From NCBI RefSeq assembly GCF_024138125.1, contig NZ_CP099993.1, positions 1,860,001 through 1,924,000 of the forward strand: 64,000 bases of DNA, read 5' to 3'. This document shows positions 1 to 6,293 of the stretch, piece after piece (position 1 is the stretch's first letter; every line of letters begins with the position of its first letter). The translations under genes and the position numbers were made by a program. Source of the DNA: Halorussus salilacus. Its GTDB lineage: Archaea > Halobacteriota > Halobacteria > Halobacteriales > Haladaptataceae. Under the pieces are notes generated by a model that saw only the letters and a list, made by a program, of their open reading frames with translations, did no database searches and was not told the DNA's origin.

Positions 1-105
1 GGTCGCGGTGATGGATGTGGCCGACGAGCAAGGACTCGGTCTTCGAGGAATTTCGGTTCGTCACCGCGACGACGCCGGGGAGTAACTGCTGTCGAGGACC
101 TTCAC
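1..105 (-). pseudogene. possible remnant of a PIN (VapC-like) toxin gene
   Basis: A GTG that overlaps the stop of the upstream antitoxin remnant (GTGA) opens a reading frame beginning VKVLDSSY, which resembles the usual start of PIN-domain toxins (a hydrophobic strand ending in a catalytic Asp). The frame stops after 14 codons. Further downstream, other frames read PGVVAVTNRN, similar to the C-terminal strand of PIN domains. The middle of a normal 130-residue toxin is missing and the window edge cuts the rest. The call is an inference from order and short motifs. Confidence 0.3.
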
Positions 106-273
106 AGCTCCCGCTCGAAGTCCTCGTCCATCTCCGACTTTACCTCGCGGACGACTTCGTCGATGCCCCGTGTCGCTCCACGCCCCAAATCCGGCGAGGG
201 GGTCGTCCTCTAGCTCGTGGGCGATTACCGCGTCGAAACTCTCGTCCATCTACACAGGGATGTGTACGCTCGT
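102..273 (-). pseudogene. decayed VapB-like antitoxin gene
   Basis: Read in segments, this stretch encodes TSVHIPV, then an in-frame stop (250-252), then MDESFDAVIAHELEDDPLAG and, after a one-base frame change in the C run at 166-169, GIDEVVREVKSEMDEDFE before a stop at 102-104. Short haloarchaeal VapB-type antitoxins start with a beta-strand like the first segment and continue with a helix resembling the second. About 20 codons that should lie between them are absent. A deletion plus a frameshift therefore makes this a remnant. A toxin remnant follows with a GTGA overlap, the usual antitoxin-toxin order. Confidence 0.5.
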
Positions 274-340
274 TTCATTTCGGTGTTTCCCCGCCTACTA
301 CACGGGAGGCTTCGAGTGCTACTCGGGGACTTCCGACGAC

Positions 341-405
341 GCCAGCTACTCCCGTCACCGGTGAAACCGCACCGCGACCGCAGGCCTCACGCCTCCCCAG
401 CCTCG
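341..405 (+). repeat. dispersed intergenic repeat, single arm
   Basis: The sequence beginning agctactcccgtcacc and running through an accgcaccgcgaccgcaggc block to gcctccccagcc closely matches both terminal arms of the element at 23446-23819 (the right arm in reverse complement). The opposite arm is not found nearby, so this looks like a solo end or decayed copy. The rest of the gene-free stretch 274-520 shows only low-complexity GC-rich palindromes such as the CGCG-rich block at 420-455. Confidence 0.5.
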
Positions 406-520
406 GCGGCCGCGTCGCGGCCGCCTCCCTCGCGCGCGTTGCTCGCGCGCGCCGACGACCATAAGAATAGGATGCGCTCGGACTCCACCTTTTTATCCCT
501 CCGCGCGCGTACTCACGCCC

Positions 521-895
521 ATGAGTCAGAACCCCGAACCGCTGGTGCGCCGGAGCGACGACATCGAGTACGAGGACGTGGGTGCCGCCGAGGGAATGCG
601 AAAGGGCGTCCTCGTCGACGAGAGCCGCGGCGCGCCCAACTTCGCGATTCGTCGGTTCGAACTCGACCCGGGCGCGTCGGTCCCCGAACACACCAACGAG
701 GTCGAACACGAGCAGTACGTCCTCTCTGGCGAGTACGTCGTGGGAATCGGCGACGAGGAGTACACGGTGGCGGCGGGCGACTCCCTGCTAATCCCCGCGG
801 GCGTCGTCCACTGGTACCGAAACGAGGGCGACGAACCGGGTGCGTTCCTCTGTGCGGTGCCGAACGGCGACGACGAGATAGAACTGGTCGAGTAG
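521..895 (+). CDS. cupin-fold protein
   Basis: A 124-residue single-domain cupin. The core carries cupin motif 1 (PEHTNEVEHEQYVLSGE, residues about 66-82) and motif 2 (GDSLLIPAGVVHWYRN, about 86-102), giving two His and a Glu plus a later His that normally bind one divalent metal in the beta-barrel. Small stand-alone cupins of this type include sugar- or quinol-modifying enzymes and ligand sensors; the substrate cannot be told from sequence. A TATA-like tttttatc at 490-497 lies 27 bases before the ATG, consistent with a leaderless message. It is cytoplasmic with no signal peptide. It stands alone and is convergent with the small gene downstream. Confidence 0.85.
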   Translation: MSQNPEPLVRRSDDIEYEDVGAAEGMRKGVLVDESRGAPNFAIRRFELDPGASVPEHTNEVEHEQYVLSGEYVVGIGDEEYTVAAGDSLLIPAGVVHWYRNEGDEPGAFLCAVPNGDDEIELVE

Positions 896-907
896 TCGAG
901 CGGGAGG

Positions 908-1081
908 CTACTCGTACTCGGGGAGCGAGACGAGGGCCGAGATGTCGGCGGAAATCCATTCCTCCGGGGAGGTCCGGTCCTGCATCCTGACCGTGGGTCG
1001 TCCGTCGGCGTCGTCCTCGATTTCGAGTGTCACTCGGTCGTCGAACCGCTTGGGCAACTTCCTGTTGTGGCTCCCCCTCAT
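908..1081 (-). CDS. small haloarchaeal protein, unknown function
   Basis: A 57-residue reading frame starting MRGSHNRKLPKRF and ending SALVSLPEYE. It has a basic N-terminus followed by an acidic body with the segment TSPEEWISADISALVSL. That W-I-x-A-D-x-S-A-x-V-x-L pattern resembles the C-terminal half of short uncharacterised haloarchaeal proteins. Codon use is typical of the host (GC at wobble), which supports a real gene despite its size. It is convergent with the cupin gene, 12 bases away. No catalytic motif is visible. The function is unknown. Confidence 0.6.
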   Translation of the reverse strand: MRGSHNRKLPKRFDDRVTLEIEDDADGRPTVRMQDRTSPEEWISADISALVSLPEYE

Positions 1082-1143
1082 GTCTTCTGTGGGTATCCGG
1101 CGGTAGCGACGAGTCGGTCTTTGTTATTTGCCGATTGCCGGGT

Positions 1144-1162
1144 CGGTATTCCCGGAATACCG
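1144..1162. promoter_or_regulatory. 19-base palindrome upstream of the helicase gene
   Basis: Nine-base arms, cggtattcc and ggaataccg, are perfect complements around a single central C. The site lies in the 250-base divergent region between the small gene ending at 1081 and the helicase start at 1334. Its symmetry and A+T content relative to surroundings suggest an operator, but no regulator is linked to it. Confidence 0.35.
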
Positions 1163-1260
1163 CCTGCCGGACTCGGTTATGCCGAGCTTACCCAGCGTTA
1201 TCGGCGCGTTTCCCGGGGGCTGTGCGCTCCGCGGCGGTCCACGGCGGTCGCGAGGGCGGG

Positions 1261-1293
1261 CGGTCGGTTCGCGTCGCCGACGCGAACCGACCG
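1261..1293. repeat. 16-bp perfect inverted repeat in helicase leader region
   Basis: The arms cggtcggttcgcgtcg (1261-1276) and its exact reverse complement (1278-1293) are separated by one base. It sits just before a TATA-like ctcaaatacc (about 1304-1313) that precedes the helicase start. It could be an operator or a terminator against upstream read-through. Confidence 0.4.
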
Positions 1294-1333
1294 TTCCGAA
1301 CCGCTCAAATACCGCGAGCCACTACGGAGGGGT

Positions 1334-3388
1334 GTGTCGAAGCAGGTCCCGCAGGTGGACACGCTGTTCCTCCACGAGCAGTCGGGCGACTACCTCGCGG
1401 TCGTCGAGCGCGAGGGGTCGCGCGTCTTCCGCGCGAAGCTCGAACTCAAGGAGACGGGCGCGGGTCCCCGGCCCGCGAAGCTCCGGATTCAGCGCGGGTC
1501 GAGCGAGGAACCGCGGAGTCCCGACCAGTTCGTGGAGATCGCGCGCAGAGCCGACCGCACCCGCATCTCCGAGCAGACCTCCCCGGAGGGCCGCGAGGAG
1601 CTACGGGAGATGCTCGACGGCTACCAGCTCGACGCCAAGGTCGTCCGGACGTGTCGGCTCTGCGCGTCGGGCGGCCACTACTCGCCCATCACGAGCGAGA
1701 CGGCCGTCGATGCGGGCGAGGAGTACATCTGCCCCGACTGCGCCACGGAGGAGCTGGAGCGCGAACTCTCCTTCCGGGGCGACCTGACGGGGCAGGCCCA
1801 GGACCGGCTCGAAGACCTCCTGCTCGAAGTGCAGGACTTAGAACGCATCACCAACCTCCTCAAGGGTCAGCTCGACCCGGACCTCACCAAGTTCGACGAG
1901 ATAAGCGCGAACGTCGAGGACGTAGACAACATCCGGGTCGAAACGCTTTCCCTCCATCCGGGCATCCAGAACCTCCTCGAAGACCGCTTCGAGGAACTGC
2001 TCCCGGTCCAGAGCCTCGCGGTCCAGAACGGACTGCTCGACGGCGACGACCAGCTCGTGGTGAGCGCCACCGCGACCGGCAAGACCCTCGTGGGCGAGAT
2101 GACCGGCATCGACCGCGTGCTCAACGGCAAGGGCAAGATGCTCTTTCTCGTCCCCCTCGTCGCGCTCGCCAACCAGAAGCACGAGGACTTCGCCGAGGAG
2201 TACGGCGACCTCGTGGACGTGACCATCCGAGTCGGCGCGAGCAGGGTCCGCGACGACGGACAGGCGTTCGACCCGAGCGCCGACGTCATCGTCGGCACCT
2301 ACGAGGGCGTCGACCACGCGCTCCGGACCGGCCGCGACTTGGGCGACATCGGGACCGTCGTCATCGACGAGGTCCACACCCTCAAGGAGCAGGAACGCGG
2401 TCACCGACTCGACGGCCTCATCGCGCGGCTCAAGCACTACTGCGAGACGCGCGCCTCGCGCCGCGAGAGCTACGACGGCGCGCAGTACGTCTACCTCTCG
2501 GCGACGGTGGGCAACCCCGCCAGCCTCGCCGAGTCGCTGGCGGCCAACCTCGTGGAGTTCGAGGAGCGGCCGGTCCCGCTCGAACGCCACGTCACCTTCG
2601 CCGACGGCAAGGAGAAGGTCGACATCGAGAACAAGCTGGTCAGACGCGAGTACGACTCCAAGTCCTCGAAGGGCTACCGGGGCCAGACCATCATCTTCAC
2701 CAACTCCCGGCGGCGGTGTCACGAGATATCGCGCCAGCTGGAGTACAGCTCCGCGCCCTACCACGCGGGGCTCGACTACGGCCGCCGGAAGAAAGTAGAG
2801 CGCATGTTCGGGAATCAGGACCTCGCGGCGGTCGTGACGACCGCCGCGCTCGCCGCGGGAGTGGACTTCCCGGCGTCGCAGGTCGTCTTCGACACGCTCG
2901 CGATGGGCATCGAGTGGCTCTCCGTGCAGGAGTTCCACCAGATGCTCGGGCGGGCGGGCCGCCCCGACTACCACGACGAGGGGACGGTGTACGTTCTCGT
3001 CGAACCCGACTGCGCGTACCACAACAGCATGGAGATGACCGAGGACGAGGTCGCGTTCAAGCTCCTCAAGGGCGAGATGGAGGACGTGCGGACCCTCTAC
3101 GACGAGAGCGCGGCGGTCGAGGAGACGCTGGCGAACATCACGGTCGCGGGCAAGCGTGCCAAGCGGCTCAACGACCGGATGATCGGCGAGGTCCCGACCA
3201 AGCACGCGCTGGGTAGGCTCCTCGAATACGGCTTCATCGACGGGCTGGAACCGACCGACCTCGGTCGCATCGTCACGACCCACTTCCTCGCGCCCGACGA
3301 GGCGTTCAAGATACTCGACGGGATTCGAAAGGACAAACCGCCGTTCGAAATCGTCGCGGAACTCGAACTCCACGGCGAGGACGAGTGA
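1334..3388 (+). CDS. DEAD/DEAH-box (Ski2-like) helicase with zinc ribbon
   Basis: A 684-residue superfamily 2 helicase. An N-terminal domain carries a four-cysteine zinc-ribbon (CRLC at 107-110, CPDC at 133-136). The motor follows: Walker A ATATGKT (about 246-252), Walker B/motif II DEVH (345-348), motif III SAT, and motif VI QMLGRAGRP (536-544). ATP-driven nucleic acid unwinding is thus expected. The N-terminal extension is typical of a haloarchaeal helicase group not found in Hel308. I chose the GTG at 1334 (VSKQVPQVDTL) because homology-like sequence starts there and a TATA-like box lies about 25 bases upstream; upstream in-frame sequence is GC-rich and unlike protein. The substrate (RNA or DNA) is not evident. 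Confidence 0.88.
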   Translation: MSKQVPQVDTLFLHEQSGDYLAVVEREGSRVFRAKLELKETGAGPRPAKLRIQRGSSEEPRSPDQFVEIARRADRTRISEQTSPEGREELREMLDGYQLDAKVVRTCRLCASGGHYSPITSETAVDAGEEYICPDCATEELERELSFRGDLTGQAQDRLEDLLLEVQDLERITNLLKGQLDPDLTKFDEISANVEDVDNIRVETLSLHPGIQNLLEDRFEELLPVQSLAVQNGLLDGDDQLVVSATATGKTLVGEMTGIDRVLNGKGKMLFLVPLVALANQKHEDFAEEYGDLVDVTIRVGASRVRDDGQAFDPSADVIVGTYEGVDHALRTGRDLGDIGTVVIDEVHTLKEQERGHRLDGLIARLKHYCETRASRRESYDGAQYVYLSATVGNPASLAESLAANLVEFEERPVPLERHVTFADGKEKVDIENKLVRREYDSKSSKGYRGQTIIFTNSRRRCHEISRQLEYSSAPYHAGLDYGRRKKVERMFGNQDLAAVVTTAALAAGVDFPASQVVFDTLAMGIEWLSVQEFHQMLGRAGRPDYHDEGTVYVLVEPDCAYHNSMEMTEDEVAFKLLKGEMEDVRTLYDESAAVEETLANITVAGKRAKRLNDRMIGEVPTKHALGRLLEYGFIDGLEPTDLGRIVTTHFLAPDEAFKILDGIRKDKPPFEIVAELELHGEDE

Positions 3389-3474
3389 CCGGTCGCCCCT
3401 CGAATCGCCGGACAGCCGTCGAATCGCCGGTTCGTCGACCGAACCGGGTCGAGCGTCTGCACTCGTCTACCGGG

Positions 3475-3482
3475 TTTTAATA
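3475..3482 (+). promoter_or_regulatory. TATA box for the HalOD1 gene
   Basis: ttttaata, 26-33 bases before the ATG at 3508, in an otherwise GC-rich intergenic region; spacing fits leaderless transcription. Confidence 0.6.
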
Positions 3483-3507
3483 GGCTGTACTATCAAACCC
3501 CGTACCG

Positions 3508-3807
3508 ATGGCGACAGCAAACGGCGACCGACCATACTGCGGCGTCTCTCCGGTTTGCGAACTCCGCCACGACACGTCCGGTGACACACATCTCAGCTCG
3601 TCGATAATCGAGGCCGTTTCGACCGCCAAGAAGGTCGACCCGACCGACTGCGACCTCGAACTGTACGACGCGGTGGACCTCGAAGCGCTCGATACCCTGT
3701 TCGAGCGGCGAGCGCCCGACGGCCACTGGAAGTTCGAGTTCGGAGTCGGCGACCACGTCGTCGTGGTGAACGGTTGCGGTCGCATCGCCGTGTACGACAG
3801 CTCGTAG
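3508..3807 (+). CDS. HalOD1 output domain protein
   Basis: A 99-residue protein consisting almost entirely of a HalOD1-type domain: SSSIIEAVSTAKKVDPTDCDL, then LYDAVDLEALDTLFE, and a C-terminal beta-hairpin GDHVVVVNGCGRIAVYDSS. In haloarchaea this domain occurs alone or fused to sensor and response modules and is considered an output domain of signalling systems; its partner is unknown. The gene is monocistronic, with a clear TATA box upstream and a strong hairpin 15 bases downstream. Confidence 0.8.
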   Translation: MATANGDRPYCGVSPVCELRHDTSGDTHLSSSIIEAVSTAKKVDPTDCDLELYDAVDLEALDTLFERRAPDGHWKFEFGVGDHVVVVNGCGRIAVYDSS

Positions 3808-3822
3808 TCCCGACACGTTTCC

Positions 3823-3856
3823 CGCCGAAACCGGGCCGGTCGGCCCGGTTTCGGCG
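3823..3856 (+). terminator. 15-bp stem hairpin after the HalOD1 gene
   Basis: Arms cgccgaaaccgggcc (3823-3837) and ggcccggtttcggcg (3842-3856) are perfect complements with a GGTC loop, directly after the stop at 3807. A T-rich tract does not follow, so termination activity is inferred from position only. Confidence 0.45.
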
Positions 3857-3960
3857 TTCGGCCGGGACTGGTCGGCGTTCGGCCGGGACCGGTTGGCTTC
3901 GTCCGGAACTGGTCGGCGTTCGGTCGGGACCGGTTGGCTTCGTCCGGGACCGGTCGGGGG
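3850..3960 (+). repeat. degenerate tandem repeats before the SLC13 gene
   Basis: The stretch consists of repeated ggtcggcgttcggccgggac and ggttggcttcgtccgggac units: roughly two pairs arranged in alternation with one to three mismatches. It lies between the terminator-like hairpin and the permease start. Non-coding by position; arose by local duplication. Confidence 0.6.
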
Positions 3961-4008
3961 ACCGCGAAGTCCGTACCATTTTTCCGCCCCCGTCGAGTTG
4001 TAACCGCC

Positions 4009-5838
4009 GTGGTAGTCTCGGAGCTGACAGCTGGCATCGTGGTCGTCCTCCTCGTCATCCTGGCGGCGCTCGTGCTGTTCGCCACGGAGCCGGTGCCCAT
4101 CGATATCACCGCTATCGGCATCATGGTGGCGCTGATGGTGCTGGAGCCGTGGACCCGGGTCTTGCCGACCGAGGGCGTCTCGGGGTTCGCCAGCACTGCG
4201 ACCGTCACGGTGCTGGCGATGTTCGTGCTGAGCTACGGCGTCCAGCGGACCGGCGCGGTCCAGATACTCGGGCGCAAGATAGCGGGGTTCACCCGCGAGG
4301 ACGAGAACCGCCAGCTCGGCGCGACAATCGGCGTGGTCGCGCCCATCTCGGGGTTCATCAACAACACCGCGGCGGTCGCCATCCTCATGCCGATGGTGAC
4401 CGACCTCGCCCACGAGGGCAAGACCTCCCCCTCGAAGCTCCTGCTCCCGCTGTCGTACGCCTCGATGTTCGGCGGGACGCTCACCCTCATCGGCACCTCG
4501 ACCAACATCCTCGCCAGCGACCTCTCGGCGCGGCTCGCCGTCGACCACCCCGACCTCCACGCGTTCTCGATGTTCGAGTTCACCGCCCTCGGCCTCCTCG
4601 TGTCGGTCGTGGGCGCGGCGTATCTCATGACGGTCGGGAAGTGGCTCACCCCCGCGCGCATCCCCGTCCGGGACGACCTCACCGAGGAGTTCGAGCTTGA
4701 GGAGTACCTGACCGAGGTGGTGGTCGAGGAGGACTCGCCGCTGGTCGGTAGGATAGTCGCCGACGCGCTCGCGGAGACCGACTTCGACATCGACCTCCTC
4801 CAGCTCATCCGTGGGCGACAGACGTTCGTCGAGCCGCTCGGTCCCAAGGAGATACAGGCGGGCGACGTGTTCGCGCTCCGGACCGACCGCGAGACGCTCG
4901 TCGACCTCCTCGACGCCGAGGGGCTGTCGTTGCTCCCCGAGGTGGACGTGACCGACGAGGAACTCGAAGAGCGCGGCGACGCCGAGCGGAGCCTCGTGGA
5001 GGTCGTCATCGCGCCCCGGTCGTCGCTGGTCGGCGAGACGCTCGCCTCCGCGAGCTTCCGCGACCGATACGACGCGACCGTGCTGGCGCTCCGGCGCGGC
5101 CCGGAGTACATCCGCAAGCGCATGGACCACACCGCGTTGCGGGTCGGCGACACCTTGCTGGTGCAGGCGACCGAGGACAGCATCTCGCGGCTGAACGTCA
5201 ACCGCGACTTCATCGTGGCCCAAGAGATCGAACGCCCCGATTACCGGGAGTCGAAGATACCGCTCGCGGTCGGCATCGTCACCGTGGTGGTCACGGTGGC
5301 CGCGCTCGACCTGCTTCCGATCATGGTGTCGGCGCTCGCCGGGGCGCTCGCGATGGTCGTGACCGGCGTGCTCAAGCCCCCGGAGGTCTACGAGGCCGTC
5401 GAGTGGGACGTCATCTTCCTGCTCGCTGGCGTCATCCCGCTGGGCATCGCGCTGGAGAAGACCGGCGGGGCCGACCTCCTCGCCGACCTCGTGGTCGCGT
5501 CGGCCGACTTCCTGCCCGCTATCGCGGTGCTGGGGCTGTTCTACGTCGTGACCGCCGCGCTCACCAACGTCATCAGCAACAACGCCAGCGTGGTGCTGAT
5601 GATCCCGGTCGCCGCGGAGGCCGCGGCCCAGCTCGGAGCCAACGCCTTCGCGTTCGTGCTGGCGGTCACGTTCGCGGCGTCCACCGCGTTCATGACGCCC
5701 GTGGGCTACCAGACCAACCTCTTCGTCTACGGCCCCGGGGGCTACAAGTTCACCGACTACATGCGCGTCGGCGGGCCGCTCCAGTTGGTGTTCGCGCTCG
5801 TGACGACCTTCGGCATCGCGGCCATCTGGGGCGTGTGA
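4009..5838 (+). CDS. SLC13/DASS-family permease with two RCK_C (TrkA-C) domains
   Basis: A 609-residue membrane transporter. An N-terminal bundle of hydrophobic helices (residues about 5-220) includes the motifs NNTAAVAILMP and GTSTNIL that are typical of the divalent anion/Na+ symporter family (the SNT-like sodium and substrate sites). Two soluble RCK_C domains follow (about 240-325 and 330-415), then a second helical half with ITNVISNNASVVLM and GYQTN. This architecture is shared with predicted sulfate, phosphate or dicarboxylate carriers; the substrate is unknown and the RCK_C domains suggest regulation by a bound ligand. The GTG at 4009 is preferred, since it begins just before the first helix; the frame is open 75 bases further upstream. 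Confidence 0.88.
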   Translation: MVVSELTAGIVVVLLVILAALVLFATEPVPIDITAIGIMVALMVLEPWTRVLPTEGVSGFASTATVTVLAMFVLSYGVQRTGAVQILGRKIAGFTREDENRQLGATIGVVAPISGFINNTAAVAILMPMVTDLAHEGKTSPSKLLLPLSYASMFGGTLTLIGTSTNILASDLSARLAVDHPDLHAFSMFEFTALGLLVSVVGAAYLMTVGKWLTPARIPVRDDLTEEFELEEYLTEVVVEEDSPLVGRIVADALAETDFDIDLLQLIRGRQTFVEPLGPKEIQAGDVFALRTDRETLVDLLDAEGLSLLPEVDVTDEELEERGDAERSLVEVVIAPRSSLVGETLASASFRDRYDATVLALRRGPEYIRKRMDHTALRVGDTLLVQATEDSISRLNVNRDFIVAQEIERPDYRESKIPLAVGIVTVVVTVAALDLLPIMVSALAGALAMVVTGVLKPPEVYEAVEWDVIFLLAGVIPLGIALEKTGGADLLADLVVASADFLPAIAVLGLFYVVTAALTNVISNNASVVLMIPVAAEAAAQLGANAFAFVLAVTFAASTAFMTPVGYQTNLFVYGPGGYKFTDYMRVGGPLQLVFALVTTFGIAAIWGV

Positions 5839-5915
5839 CTCGGCGTCTTTTCGGACCTCCCACCGCCGCCACAAACGAAACCCTTTACAGGACCTCGCGC
5901 GCTATTGAGAGATGC

Positions 5916-5988
5916 GGGACCGTGGGGTAGCTTGGTATCCTTTCGGCCTTGGGTGCCGATAACCTCGGTTCGAATCCGAGCGGTCCCA
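5916..5988 (+). tRNA. tRNA-Pro (anticodon TGG)
   Basis: The acceptor stem GGGACCG (5916-5922) pairs with CGGTCCC (5981-5987), with discriminator A at 5988. The anticodon stem TCGGC/GCCGA encloses the loop CTTGGGT, giving anticodon TGG at 5950-5952. The T arm is CTCGG-TTCGAAT-CCGAG. All arms fold. No CCA is encoded. The last 15 bases plus one flanking base are copied at 9300-9314, marking this gene as an integration target. Confidence 0.95.
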
Positions 5989-5989
5989 T
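5975..5989 (+). repeat. direct repeat, left copy (attL-like, tRNA-Pro 3' end)
   Basis: tccgagcggtcccat, formed by the 3' half of the T stem and the acceptor stem of tRNA-Pro. It is repeated identically at 9300-9314. Archaeal integrative elements commonly use the 3' part of tRNA genes as attachment sites, leaving such a copy at the far end. Confidence 0.75.
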
Positions 5990-6048
5990 CTCCGGCGACA
6001 AAACGGTGAGCGACGCGTAGCGGCGCGAACTACTACTGTCGCCGAAAG

Positions 6049-6080
6049 TGGCCCTACCGAGGATTCGAACCCTGCAAGTC
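6049..6080 (-). other. tRNA 3'-end-like fragment
   Basis: On the minus strand the sequence reads GCAGGGTTCGAATCCTCGG followed by TAGGGCCA, which looks like a T arm and acceptor 3' strand. No matching 5' acceptor strand (GGCCCTA) occurs within tRNA length, and the T stem has one mismatch. It is thus not a working tRNA; it may be an old attachment-site copy from a different tRNA. The remaining part of 5990-6290 shows no gene. Confidence 0.35.
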
Positions 6081-6293
6081 GCACGCCTGGAACGGCCGGA
6101 CCGAGGCGCGAAGTGCTGTCCGGAGTGCGATTCGCGGTGCCCGTCCAGTACGAACCTTCGACGTGGTGTGTCGGGTCGCCACGGGACCGAGAGGACACCA
6201 ATTACTATGTTCCGGTTCGGTCCTCCTGGATTCGAGCGCCGGTAATGCAAGCTTCGACGTTGGGGTGTGCGCTGGCCGCTTGGTCTCCTTCGC

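Noticed and set aside
3826-3960. Possible structured RNA between the HalOD1 and SLC13 genes
   Set aside because: Only one hairpin is stable; the rest is explained by short degenerate tandem repeats.
3493-5874. Long minus-strand frame antisense to the SLC13-type gene
   Set aside because: His/Arg/Glu-rich composition typical of antisense frames in GC-rich DNA; the plus-strand protein has clear motifs.
6048-6250. Frames in both directions over the tRNA-like fragments (phrases such as GFEPR and ALPRIRT)
   Set aside because: These are the usual spurious translations of tRNA T-arm sequence.
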